In this document: positions 30,442 to 37,939 of the stretch, piece after piece
Layout of the letters: every line of letters starts with the position of its first letter
How positions within the stretch are numbered: the first letter of the stretch is position 1
Assembly (NCBI GenBank): GCA_965204875.1
Contig: OZ242020.1
Location: 1,240,001 to 1,304,000 of the forward strand
Direction: 5' to 3'
Source of the DNA: Aldehydirespirator sp965204875
GTDB lineage: Bacteria > Actinomycetota > Acidimicrobiia > Acidimicrobiales > Aldehydirespiratoraceae
DNA: 64,000 nt
Notes under the pieces: model-generated
The model's database searches: none
The model's input: only the letters and a program-made list of their open reading frames with translations
Told to the model about the DNA's origin: nothing
Made by a program: the position numbers and the translations under genes

Positions 30442-31241
30442 CCCTCCAGCTCCCGCAGGGCGGCTCGCACCTCGGTCACCTTGTTGAAGAAGGCGGGATC
30501 GTCTCGGGTGGGGGCGCTGCGGTCACCGAGATCGACGCTGACGGTCGAGGCGATGCTCCCCGGACGCGGCGACATCACCACGACGCGTGTGGACAGGTAG
30601 ACCGCCTCGGGTATGGAGTGCGTGACCAGCACCACGGTGGTCTCGGTCTCCTTCCAGATCCGCAGCAACTCGTCTTGCATGCGCTCGCGGGACATCTCGT
30701 CGAGAGCGCCGAACGGCTCATCCATCAGCAGGAGCGCCGGGCTGAACGCCAGCGCACGGGCGATCGAGACCCGCTGCTGCATGCCGCCGGACAGCTCAGA
30801 CGGGTGATGGTCGCCGAACTCGCTGAGCTTCACCAACTCCAGCATCTCCGCGGCTCGCCGCCGCCGGGCGGCTCTCGACCATCCCATCAACTCGAGCGGC
30901 AGCTGAATGTTCCTGGTGACAGTGCGCCAGTCGAACAGGCCGGCCGTCTGAAAGGCCATGCCGTAGTCCCGATCGAGGCGGGCCTGCTCGGCCTGCTTGC
31001 CATTGACCAGCACCGTCCCCGCCGATGGAGAGACGAGCGACGCGATCAGCCGCAAGAGGGTGCTCTTGCCGCAGCCGGAAGGCCCGATCAGCGTGATGAA
31101 CTCCCCGGGCTCCACAGCCAAGTCGATCTCGGCCAAGGCCTCCACTGCGCCGGGCCTTCCCGGGTTGAAGACCTTGGTCACGCCGCGCATCTCGATCACA
31201 AATCGAGCCGCAGCCCCGCCACCGGAGAGATTCTCGTTCAT
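30438..31241 (-). CDS. ABC transporter ATP-binding protein of NMT1-type importer
   Basis: 267 residues with Walker A GPSGCGKSTLLRL, Q-loop AFQTAGLF, signature LSGGMQQRVSIARAL, Walker B LLLMDEPFGALDEM and switch LVTHSIPEAV. SsuB/TauB/ThiZ-like. ATG 31241 overlaps the stop of the second permease gene by 4 bp, and its own stop overlaps the bridging frame. It should energise the heterodimeric permease pair. Confidence 0.88.
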   Translation of the reverse strand: MNENLSGGGAAARFVIEMRGVTKVFNPGRPGAVEALAEIDLAVEPGEFITLIGPSGCGKSTLLRLIASLVSPSAGTVLVNGKQAEQARLDRDYGMAFQTAGLFDWRTVTRNIQLPLELMGWSRAARRRRAAEMLELVKLSEFGDHHPSELSGGMQQRVSIARALAFSPALLLMDEPFGALDEMSRERMQDELLRIWKETETTVVLVTHSIPEAVYLSTRVVVMSPRPGSIASTVSVDLGDRSAPTRDDPAFFNKVTEVRAALRELEG

Positions 31242-32140
31242 GTTGTTGCTGCCTGGTTGTGGCGGCCCACCACCAAGCGTTCGGCACCGGTCACCACCAG
31301 GAAGACGAAGACACCCGTCGCCGCGGCCCCCAGCACGCTGGCGAACAGGCGCTCGGGACCCGTCGTGTAGTTGAACGCCTCGCGCAGGATCCGCCGCCCG
31401 AGCCCGCCCTCAACCCCCGCGGATATCTCCCCCACGATCGCTCCCACGATGCTGGCCGTCGCCGCGATCTTGAGCGCCGCGAAGAGATACGGCAGCGACG
31501 CCGGCAGGCGCAGGCGCCACAGCGTCTGGCTCCAGCTCGCCGCATACGAGGCCATCAGTTCCTGGTTCTCGGGCTTGGGGGATTGCAGCCCCCGCAGCCC
31601 GTTGACGGCGACCGGGAAGAACGTCAGGTAGGTGGCGATCACCGAGACCGACATCCAGTCCTGCCACTCCCACGGGAAGAAGTCGAAGTTCTTGCGACCC
31701 CAGATCACGATGATCGGCGCGATGGCGATGAGCGGGACGGTCTGGCTGGCGATCACGTAGGGGAGCAGACCCTGTTCGAGCCGCCGCCACTGTGCCAGCG
31801 CCAAAGCGATGGCCATGCCGATCACCAGACCCACCAGGAAACCGGCGAAGGCCTCGCGCAGAGTGAAGATCGCCTCGTCGGCCAGGATGAGCGCGTACAC
31901 CTGATCGTGGCCCCCCGGAGTCTCACCGAACTGGCCGATGATCTCGCCCACCGGCGGCATGTTCAGGTCGTCGGTGCGGGGCAGCACCGACCCCACGACG
32001 GGCCAGTCGTGCTGGCGGTCGTCGATGGCTTGGCCGAGCACCTTGTAGCCGCTGTAGAGGGCGCCGAGCAGGGCCAGGAACACAACGAAGGTCACCACCT
32101 GGCGAACCCGCCGCCCGACACTCTCCTGCGATGTCCGCAC
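31238..32140 (-). CDS. ABC transporter permease (second of two) of NMT1-type importer
   Basis: 300 residues. One N-terminal span (VVTFVVFLALLGALYSGY), a periplasmic insert of about 50 residues, then the usual spans with coupling loop ELMASYAASWSQTLWRLRLPASLPYLFAALK. The longer periplasmic part sets it apart from its partner at 29501-30283, so the transporter is probably a heterodimer. It starts 12 bp after the stop of the F420-type oxidoreductase gene. Confidence 0.87.
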   Translation of the reverse strand: MRTSQESVGRRVRQVVTFVVFLALLGALYSGYKVLGQAIDDRQHDWPVVGSVLPRTDDLNMPPVGEIIGQFGETPGGHDQVYALILADEAIFTLREAFAGFLVGLVIGMAIALALAQWRRLEQGLLPYVIASQTVPLIAIAPIIVIWGRKNFDFFPWEWQDWMSVSVIATYLTFFPVAVNGLRGLQSPKPENQELMASYAASWSQTLWRLRLPASLPYLFAALKIAATASIVGAIVGEISAGVEGGLGRRILREAFNYTTGPERLFASVLGAAATGVFVFLVVTGAERLVVGRHNQAATT

Positions 32141-32152
32141 GCTGGGCCGCTG

Positions 32153-33154
32153 CTACCGGCTCATCGCCGGGATGATCCGCTGCCCGTATGCGTTGAGGGT
32201 CTCGTCCTTGCGGTCGTGCATCAGGTAGATGGCGAACTGATCGACGCCGAGGGACTCCAGCTCGCGCAGCCTGTCCAGATGCGCCCGCTCGTCGCCGAGC
32301 AGGCAGAAGCGGTCGATCACCTCGTCGGGCACGAAGTCGGTGTGGTCGTGGCCGGCCTTGCCGTGCCCGCTGTAGTCATAGCCCTCGCGGCCCGCGATGT
32401 AGTCGGTGAGCGCCTGGGGCACCCCCGCGCCCTGGTCGCCGTAGCGCATCACCAGATCGGCTACGTGATTGCCGACCATCCCGCCGAACCAGCGGCACTG
32501 CTCCCGCTGGTGCGCCATGTCATCGCCCACGTATGCGGGGGCGGCGACACAGATATACAGGCTGTCGGGGTCGCGGCCCGCCTCGGAGGCGGCGCGGCGG
32601 ACGGCTGCGATGGTCCACTCGGTGATCGCCGGATCGGCCAGCTGCAGGATGAAGCCGTCCGTGTCGGTGCCGCACAGCTGCAGCGCCTTCGGGCCGTAGG
32701 CGGCCATCAGCATCTTGAGCTCTGAGTCCCGGGCCCAGGCCAGCTGCTGCCGGGTGCCGTTGTAGACGGCCTCGCGCCCTTCCGCGAGGTCCTTGATCAC
32801 CCCCATGGCCTCGCGCAGGGTGGCGAGGTTGCGGGGCTTGCGTCCGATCACCCGCATGGCGGAGTCGCCGCGGCCGATCCCGCAGACGGTGCGGTTGCCG
32901 AACATGTCGTTGAGGGTGGCGAAGAGCGACGCCGTGACCGTCCAGTCGCGGGTGCCGGGGTTGGTCACCATCGGGCCGACGATCATGCGGCTCGTCGCCG
33001 AGAGGATCTGGCTGTAGATCACGAACGGCTCCTGCCACAGGACATGGCTGTCGAAAGTCCATCCGTAGCCGAACCCGAGCGTCTCGGCCCGCCGGGCCAG
33101 ATCCACCACCCGCCACGCCGGAGGATCGGTCTGCAACACCACCCCGAAATCCAT
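32153..33154 (-). CDS. LLM-class F420-dependent oxidoreductase
   Basis: About 333 residues from ATG 33154 (GGAGGAGG 9-10 nt upstream; GTG 33157 also possible). Luciferase-like barrel: MDFGVVLQTDPPAWRVVDLA, FGYGWTFDSHVLWQEPFVIY, the FMN/F420 block GIGRGDSAMRVIGRKP, and MLMAAYGPKALQLCG. It resembles F420-dependent proteins found in hydantoin/pyrimidine catabolic loci. It sits in the importer operon, between the methyltransferase gene and the second permease. Confidence 0.85.
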   Translation of the reverse strand: MDFGVVLQTDPPAWRVVDLARRAETLGFGYGWTFDSHVLWQEPFVIYSQILSATSRMIVGPMVTNPGTRDWTVTASLFATLNDMFGNRTVCGIGRGDSAMRVIGRKPRNLATLREAMGVIKDLAEGREAVYNGTRQQLAWARDSELKMLMAAYGPKALQLCGTDTDGFILQLADPAITEWTIAAVRRAASEAGRDPDSLYICVAAPAYVGDDMAHQREQCRWFGGMVGNHVADLVMRYGDQGAGVPQALTDYIAGREGYDYSGHGKAGHDHTDFVPDEVIDRFCLLGDERAHLDRLRELESLGVDQFAIYLMHDRKDETLNAYGQRIIPAMSR

Positions 33155-33194
33155 CACAACAAGCCTCCTCCGACGGGTTCGTCGCGCGACGAAG

Positions 33195-33320
33195 CTACCA
33201 GAGTTCACGGCGGCGGGGTCCGCCGGACAGTTCTGCGTCTGGCGAGATGGCCGAGATGATGACCGGCGCGCACCCGACACGGAGGAGGGGTCCGCCAGAC
33301 AGTTCTGCGTCTGGTGTCAA
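33195..33320 (-). other. Bridging frame (41 codons, two 24-codon units) between methyltransferase and oxidoreductase genes
   Basis: A TTG at 33320 overlaps the upstream TGA (TTGA). The frame repeats PDAELSGGP twice, 24 codons apart (DNA copies from 33215 and 33287, period 72), and ends with TAG at 33195 ahead of the Shine-Dalgarno of the oxidoreductase gene. TTG start makes expression less certain. Confidence 0.35.
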
Positions 33321-34636
33321 GCAGTGACCGCCGGACTGCCGGCGGTTTCGGGCACGCTCCAGGTGAGCACCTTGAAACCGCCCATGCCGTCGGGATCGAG
33401 CAGGGCCTCAGCCTCGACGGCTCGGCTGCGAGCACGCATGGCATCAAGGTCGCCCATATGGGCGCGCCGAGACCAGACTTCCTGTCCCTCGGCCACGAGT
33501 TCGTCGATTCCGTGGCGACGCAGGAAGCCGGCCTGCGTGCAAACCTCTGCCGGGAAGTCGGCCTGGACTTGGTCGAGGGCGACGTCGGTGGTGATGTCAC
33601 AAGCACCGGGGCCGGTCAGCCATCCGGCGCTGCCGTTGTGGCGGCGGTGCGTCCGCAGCCACCCAAGCCCCGCAGCCAGATCATCGTCCGCAGCCGGATA
33701 ACCCCCCGGACCCGGATCATTACCCGAAGCCAGGTCTCCACCCGCACCCGAATCACCCTCCACAGCCGGATCGCCACAGGGCGAGGCCCGCTCAGCCGGA
33801 TCCCCACCGGGCGAGGCCCGCTCAGCCAGCACAGCCGTGTCCGCTCCGTAGTCGAAAGCCACGATCCGGCCCCTGCCCAGCAACTGCCGGGCCGCGCTCA
33901 CCCATCGCCGAGCCGCAAGTTGAACGGGCACCCGCGCCCCCACAGCGACATCGGGCAGGCCGTCGGTCAGTTCCGGGGCCGCGGGAACAGCCACCAGCGT
34001 GAAACCGCTGCCCGCCGCGACATCCGAGCGACCTCGCACGCCGGCGCTCATGGCGACCCGAAACTCCTGCCAGCCCGTGTCAGTTCGCTGCACGATGTCG
34101 AACGGGAGGTTGTCCAGCAACTCGTTGGCCAGGACGACTCCCGCCTCGGCCCCGCCCCCCGCCAGCGCCTCGGACACCGATGCAACACTGGTCACCATCG
34201 GATGCGCCGGATGAAGCGCCCGCTGAGCCGGCGACAACTCCACGGCCACCAGGCGCAACGCGCCCGCGGACACACACGCCGGCTCTGCCGCCAGCACGGT
34301 TCGTGCCAGCGTTGCCGGCCCCGCTCCCCAGTCGACCACCACTAACGGATCGGGATTGCCCAGCTCGTCCCACCAGCGGTCCAGCGCACGTGCCAGCACC
34401 GCTCCGAACAGCGGGCCGACCTCCGGAGATGTCAGGAAATCACCCGAGCGGCGTCCGGCCCGCCCGCCGCCGGGCCGCATGTAGAACCCGCCGTCAGGGT
34501 CGTACAGGCACGCATCCACATACTCCGAGACCGGCAGCGGGCCCCGTTGCGCGATCCTGCCGCCGATCCGCTGCCCAACCGTCACCAACCCCCCACCATC
34601 AATGCCCCACCGCCCACAGGCAGGCTCACCGATCAT
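33317..34636 (-). CDS. SAM-dependent methyltransferase, MidA/NDUFAF7 (DUF185) family
   Basis: 439 residues. Family blocks in order: GPLPVSEYVDACLYDPDGGFYM, SGDFLTSPEVGPLFG, SAM-site VVVDWGAGPATLARTVL, then VVLANELLDNLPFDIV, IVAFDYGAD and GWLRTHRRH--GWLTGPGACDITTDV. Mitochondrial NDUFAF7 methylates the NuoD-type subunit of complex I; bacterial roles are less clear. A Gly/Asp-rich insert of about 45 residues, with ERASPGGDPA repeated, splits the domain between the DYG and GWLR motifs (DNA about 33670-33830). It heads the importer operon, separated from the oxidoreductase gene by a duplicated segment. Confidence 0.85.
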   Translation of the reverse strand: MIGEPACGRWGIDGGGLVTVGQRIGGRIAQRGPLPVSEYVDACLYDPDGGFYMRPGGGRAGRRSGDFLTSPEVGPLFGAVLARALDRWWDELGNPDPLVVVDWGAGPATLARTVLAAEPACVSAGALRLVAVELSPAQRALHPAHPMVTSVASVSEALAGGGAEAGVVLANELLDNLPFDIVQRTDTGWQEFRVAMSAGVRGRSDVAAGSGFTLVAVPAAPELTDGLPDVAVGARVPVQLAARRWVSAARQLLGRGRIVAFDYGADTAVLAERASPGGDPAERASPCGDPAVEGDSGAGGDLASGNDPGPGGYPAADDDLAAGLGWLRTHRRHNGSAGWLTGPGACDITTDVALDQVQADFPAEVCTQAGFLRRHGIDELVAEGQEVWSRRAHMGDLDAMRARSRAVEAEALLDPDGMGGFKVLTWSVPETAGSPAVTA

Positions 34637-34645
34637 ATGGCATAC

Positions 34646-34659
34646 AGCATCTAGATGCT
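34646..34659. promoter_or_regulatory. 14-bp perfect palindrome upstream of toxin-antitoxin genes
   Basis: AGCATCTAGATGCT is an exact palindrome, and its half GATGCTA recurs at 34676-34682, just before the antitoxin start. The position, between the divergent methyltransferase gene and the antitoxin, suits an autorepressor operator. Confidence 0.5.
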
Positions 34660-34692
34660 AGCACTCTCACATCAAGATGCTAACATGTGCAT

Positions 34693-34917
34693 GTGCGCAC
34701 TACGGTTACCCTGGCAGACGATGTGGCTGCGGCCGTTGAGAGGCTGCGCCAATCAGAGGGCGTAGGTGTGAGCGAAGCAATCAACCGCCTCGTTCGAGTA
34801 GCCCTCGCCAGACCAGAGCCCGAGAAGCAGTACTCGCACAAGAGCTACAACATGGGCCTGAAGATCGATGTGACGAACATCGGCGAGGTGCTGGGCATGC
34901 TCGACGAGCTGGATTAG
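34693..34917 (+). CDS. VapB-type ribbon-helix-helix antitoxin
   Basis: About 74 residues from GTG 34693 (VRTTVTLADDVAAAVERLRQ...); GTG 34687 is an alternative. The first strand and two helices are those of CopG/Arc-type repressors. The tail (KSYNMGLKIDVTNIGEVLGMLDELD) would bind the toxin. It lies 3 bp upstream of the PIN-domain gene and just after a palindromic operator candidate. Confidence 0.8.
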   Translation: MRTTVTLADDVAAAVERLRQSEGVGVSEAINRLVRVALARPEPEKQYSHKSYNMGLKIDVTNIGEVLGMLDELD

Positions 34918-34920
34918 CGC

Positions 34921-35349
34921 ATGCTGGTCGACGCCAACCTGCTGCTCTACGCCACAGACCAGGCGTCAGTGCATCACGGGCGATCGCGGCGATGGCTTCA
35001 GGGGGCGCTCTCAGGCAGTCGGCGCGTCGGCCTTCCCTGGCAATCGATTGGCGCCTTCATGCGACTTAGCACGAACCTCCGAGTCTCCACGAATCCCCTC
35101 ACCATCGAGGAATCTTGGAGCGTTGTGCGAGGCTGGTTGGACGCAGAGCCAACATGGATCCCGCCCGCGACCGAGCGCACAGCGGCCATCTTGGGTGACA
35201 TCGCCGTGCGGCACCAAGTCACAGCCAACCTGATGCCGGACGCCATGCTGGCCGCACTAGCCATTGAACACGGACTCACAATCATGAGCGCCGACACCGA
35301 CTTCGCCCGCTTTGGTGAGGCTCGATGGGAGAATCCTCTTGCCGACTGA
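34921..35349 (+). CDS. VapC PIN-domain toxin
   Basis: 142 residues. MLVDANLLLYATD (first Asp), SIGAFMRLSTN, NLMPDAMLAALAIEHG (Asp) and MSADTDFARF (Asp pair) give the acidic PIN site. This is the subgroup that works with short CopG-like VapB partners, different from the pair at 27485-28185. Complete. It converges on the beta-ureidopropionase-like gene. Confidence 0.88.
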   Translation: MLVDANLLLYATDQASVHHGRSRRWLQGALSGSRRVGLPWQSIGAFMRLSTNLRVSTNPLTIEESWSVVRGWLDAEPTWIPPATERTAAILGDIAVRHQVTANLMPDAMLAALAIEHGLTIMSADTDFARFGEARWENPLAD

Positions 35350-35385
35350 CACGCGCTCAGCGGCAGATGTTTGACCTTGAGCGGG

Positions 35386-36228
35386 TCACGCCTCGGTGAG
35401 GGGGCCGTAGAGGTCGGGGCGGCGGTCGCGGTAGAAGGCCCACTGGACTCGCACCTCGTCGACCATGGCCAGGTCGAGGTCGCGCACCACCAGTTCCTCC
35501 TGCCGGTCCGATGCCGGGTCGTCGACGAACTGGCCCCGGGGGTCGGCGAAATATGAAGTGCCGTAGAAGTCGTTCTCGCCTAGCGGCTCGATGCCCACCC
35601 GGTTGATCGCCCCGACGAAGTACATGTTGGCCACAGCCGAAGCGGTCTGCTCCAGCTTCCACAGGTGCGCGGAGAGGCCGCGGCTGGTGGCCGAGGGGTT
35701 GAACACCAGCTGGGCGCCGTTGAGTCCGAGGGCGCGCCAGCCCTCGGGGAAGTGGCGGTCATAGCAGATGTAGACCCCGACCCTGCCCACGGCAGTGTCG
35801 AACACCGGGTAGCCGAGGTTGCCGGGGCGGAAGTAGAACTTCTCCCAGAAGCCGTTCACCTGCGGGATGTGGGTCTTGCGGTACTTGCCCAGGTAGGTGC
35901 CGTCGGCGTCGATGACGGCGGCGGTGTTGTAGAGGAAGCCCGGCTGCTCCTCCTCATAGATGGGCAGCACCAGCACCATCCCGTGCTTCGCCGCCGCCTC
36001 CTGGAACCGCTTGGTGGTGGGCCCGTCGGGGACGGCCTCGGCGTAGCTGTAGTAGTCGGCCTCCTGCACCTGGCAGAAGTAGGGCCCGTTGAAGAGCTCC
36101 TGGAAGCACATCACCCGAACTCCCACGGCCGCGGCCTCGGCCACGTACTTCTCGTGCAGCGCGATCATGGACTCCTGGTCACCGGTCCAGGCGGCTTGCA
36201 CCACCGCGGCCCTGACAACGTCGGACAT
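35386..36228 (-). CDS. Nitrilase-superfamily hydrolase, beta-ureidopropionase/N-carbamoylase-like
   Basis: About 280 residues; ATG 36228 with GGGAGG 6 nt upstream. The Glu-Lys-Cys triad is clear: CFQELFNGPYF (Glu), GKYRKTHIPQ (Lys) and VGVYICYDRHFPEG (Cys). The blocks FYFRPGNLGYPVFDT, NPSATSRGLSAHLWKLEQ and YFVGAINRVG are those of beta-ureidopropionase/N-carbamoyl amino acid hydrolases. The enzyme would release CO2 and ammonia from N-carbamoyl-beta-alanine-like compounds, the last step of reductive pyrimidine breakdown. Confidence 0.88.
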   Translation of the reverse strand: MSDVVRAAVVQAAWTGDQESMIALHEKYVAEAAAVGVRVMCFQELFNGPYFCQVQEADYYSYAEAVPDGPTTKRFQEAAAKHGMVLVLPIYEEEQPGFLYNTAAVIDADGTYLGKYRKTHIPQVNGFWEKFYFRPGNLGYPVFDTAVGRVGVYICYDRHFPEGWRALGLNGAQLVFNPSATSRGLSAHLWKLEQTASAVANMYFVGAINRVGIEPLGENDFYGTSYFADPRGQFVDDPASDRQEELVVRDLDLAMVDEVRVQWAFYRDRRPDLYGPLTEA

Positions 36229-36402
36229 GGGAACCTCCCAACCTCTCTCAATGCGGCAGGCGCAATCAGCGCCCACCACCCCAGGCTACGCCACGCCGAG
36301 AACGACCGCGACACCAGTGGTTCGGTCATGATGACCGGCATGCAGGTAGCGGCAACCGCCCTGGACGCTCGGTATGGCTGCGCAGCTGGTTGAGGGTCGG
36401 CC

Positions 36403-36485
36403 GGGCTGTGTCAGGGGCCATCATCGCAATCGACACGATCCGGTCGTAGCTGGATTGCGGGTTTGGTTGGGCTGTGTCAGGGGCC
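36403..36485. repeat. 66-bp-period repeat at the end of the DUF4143 ATPase gene
   Basis: GGGCTGTGTCAGGGGCC occurs at 36403-36419 and 36469-36485. The second copy contains the last codons and TGA of the leftward ATPase gene; the first is an echo downstream. The rest of the 248-bp gap up to the nitrilase start shows nothing I recognise. Confidence 0.85.
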
Positions 36486-37775
36486 GAGCGTTGTGATCGG
36501 GACCACGCTGATGCGGTCTTGGCGCGTGTAGGCGTAGCCGCCGGCGGTGATCACCGCTAACGCTGGTCGGGGTCGGCCGGTGTCCTCGGGCAGGTTGCGG
36601 GCGATGCGCAGCAGGTTGGCTGACGCCTGCTCGATGGCATCCGCCCCGCCCAGCTTGACCTCGGCGAACAGCCGGCGACCGTCGGGGCACTCGACGACGG
36701 CATCGACCTCCTGACCGGAAGCGTCGCGCAGATGCAGCACCCGGCCCGACAGCGGCTGGGACAGCGCGCGCAGATCGCGGATCACCAGCGACTCGAACAG
36801 CAACCCCAGCGTCGACGGCTCGGACATGAGCCGATCGGGGTCAGCGCCCAGCGCTGCCGCGGCCAGCGACGGATCCGCGAGATGCAGTTTGGGCGACTTG
36901 CGCAGCGTCGCCCTGGAACGCAGGCGCTGCGACCATGCCGGCTGCTCCTCCACGATGAACAGGCGGCGCAACGCCTCGGTGTAGCTGCGGACGCTGTGAC
37001 GATGCAGAGGCTCGGGCTCGACATCGGCCGCCAGCGTCGAGTAGTTCGCCTCCGTGGCCGTGTTGCGCGCGATCGACCGCAACAGTTTCTCGACACCGCC
37101 CGGGGCGCGCAAAGGCTCCCCTTGCAGGCGGCCGACATCGGTGCGGGCGACCTCGGCCAGGTAGTCACGCAGATTCTGCTGCACCTCATCCACGGGCAGA
37201 CCGGCCTGGCCCGGCCATCCGCCGCGGCACAGCATCGTCGCCACGTCACGCAGTCCCGTTGCGGGATCCGCAGCACTGCACGCGGCGCCGGACAGCAGCC
37301 CGCCAAGCGACACCTCGCCCGTCGAGTCCCCGGACTCATGGAGCGACATGGGGCGCATCCGGATGCGGCGCACCCTGCCTGCCCCGGTGTGCCGGGTCGC
37401 ATCGTCGGCCGGCTGCGCCGAGCCCGCCAGGATGAACAGACCACGCTCGGTTGTGGAATCACACGCATGACGAACGTGGTTCCACACCGCTGGCAGCACC
37501 TGCCACTCGTCGATCAGCCGGGGCGACGGCCCCCTGAGCAGGACCTGCGGCTCGACCCTGCCGATCTCGCGGGCGTCAATATCCGTGTCAAGCCGGACCG
37601 CGCTGCGCGCGACGCTCAAGCCCGTCCAAGTCTTGCCGCAGGCCCGCGGACCCTCCAACACCACCCAGCCCGCGGCCCGCAGCCCGCGCCGCACCTCGGC
37701 ATCCACCACCCGAGGCGCGTAGCCCTGCGGCACCAGAGCGCCGCCAACGCTCGCCCCAGGCCCCTCCGCGATCAC
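36477..37775 (-). CDS. AAA ATPase with DUF4143 C-terminal domain
   Basis: 432 residues, GTG start. Walker A is VLEGPRACGKTWTGL with the usual Arg/Ala-Cys-Gly-Lys variant of this family; Walker B region RLIDEWQVLPAVWN; sensor LFILAGSAQP. The C-terminal half has the DUF4143 pattern and a nuclease-like end GQEVDAVVEC--RRLFAEVKLGG (E-x-D...E-V-K). Such proteins are common in prokaryotic genomes, often near toxin-antitoxin genes, and their role is unknown. Three 23-bp repeats lie immediately upstream. Confidence 0.85.
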   Translation of the reverse strand: MIAEGPGASVGGALVPQGYAPRVVDAEVRRGLRAAGWVVLEGPRACGKTWTGLSVARSAVRLDTDIDAREIGRVEPQVLLRGPSPRLIDEWQVLPAVWNHVRHACDSTTERGLFILAGSAQPADDATRHTGAGRVRRIRMRPMSLHESGDSTGEVSLGGLLSGAACSAADPATGLRDVATMLCRGGWPGQAGLPVDEVQQNLRDYLAEVARTDVGRLQGEPLRAPGGVEKLLRSIARNTATEANYSTLAADVEPEPLHRHSVRSYTEALRRLFIVEEQPAWSQRLRSRATLRKSPKLHLADPSLAAAALGADPDRLMSEPSTLGLLFESLVIRDLRALSQPLSGRVLHLRDASGQEVDAVVECPDGRRLFAEVKLGGADAIEQASANLLRIARNLPEDTGRPRPALAVITAGGYAYTRQDRISVVPITTLGP

Positions 37776-37810
37776 ACCCCACCCGCCCGCATCGCTCGCA
37801 CCAACGTCAA

Positions 37811-37879
37811 TATACAGTTTGACACCGCCTTCTTATACAGATTGACAATGCTGGCTTATACAGTTTGACACCCGCATGA
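37811..37879. repeat. Three tandem 23-bp repeats upstream of DUF4143 ATPase gene
   Basis: TATACAGTTTGACAC (37811), TATACAGATTGACAA (37834) and TATACAGTTTGACAC (37857) are spaced by exactly 23 bp. They begin 36 bp from the GTG of the leftward ATPase gene, a position suited to binding of a regulator or of the product itself. Confidence 0.9.
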
Positions 37880-37907
37880 TGTACCAATCGCGGTAACCGC
37901 TAGGTGC

Positions 37908-37939
37908 GACGGCGAGACGGCGAGACGGCGAGACGGCGA
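37908..37939. repeat. Four perfect 8-bp repeats (GACGGCGA) abutting the AbiEii stop codon
   Basis: GACGGCGA is repeated four times without change, ending one base before the TGA of the toxin gene (37940-37942). The 8-bp unit is not a multiple of three. Such short perfect arrays change length by replication slippage. Confidence 0.9.
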
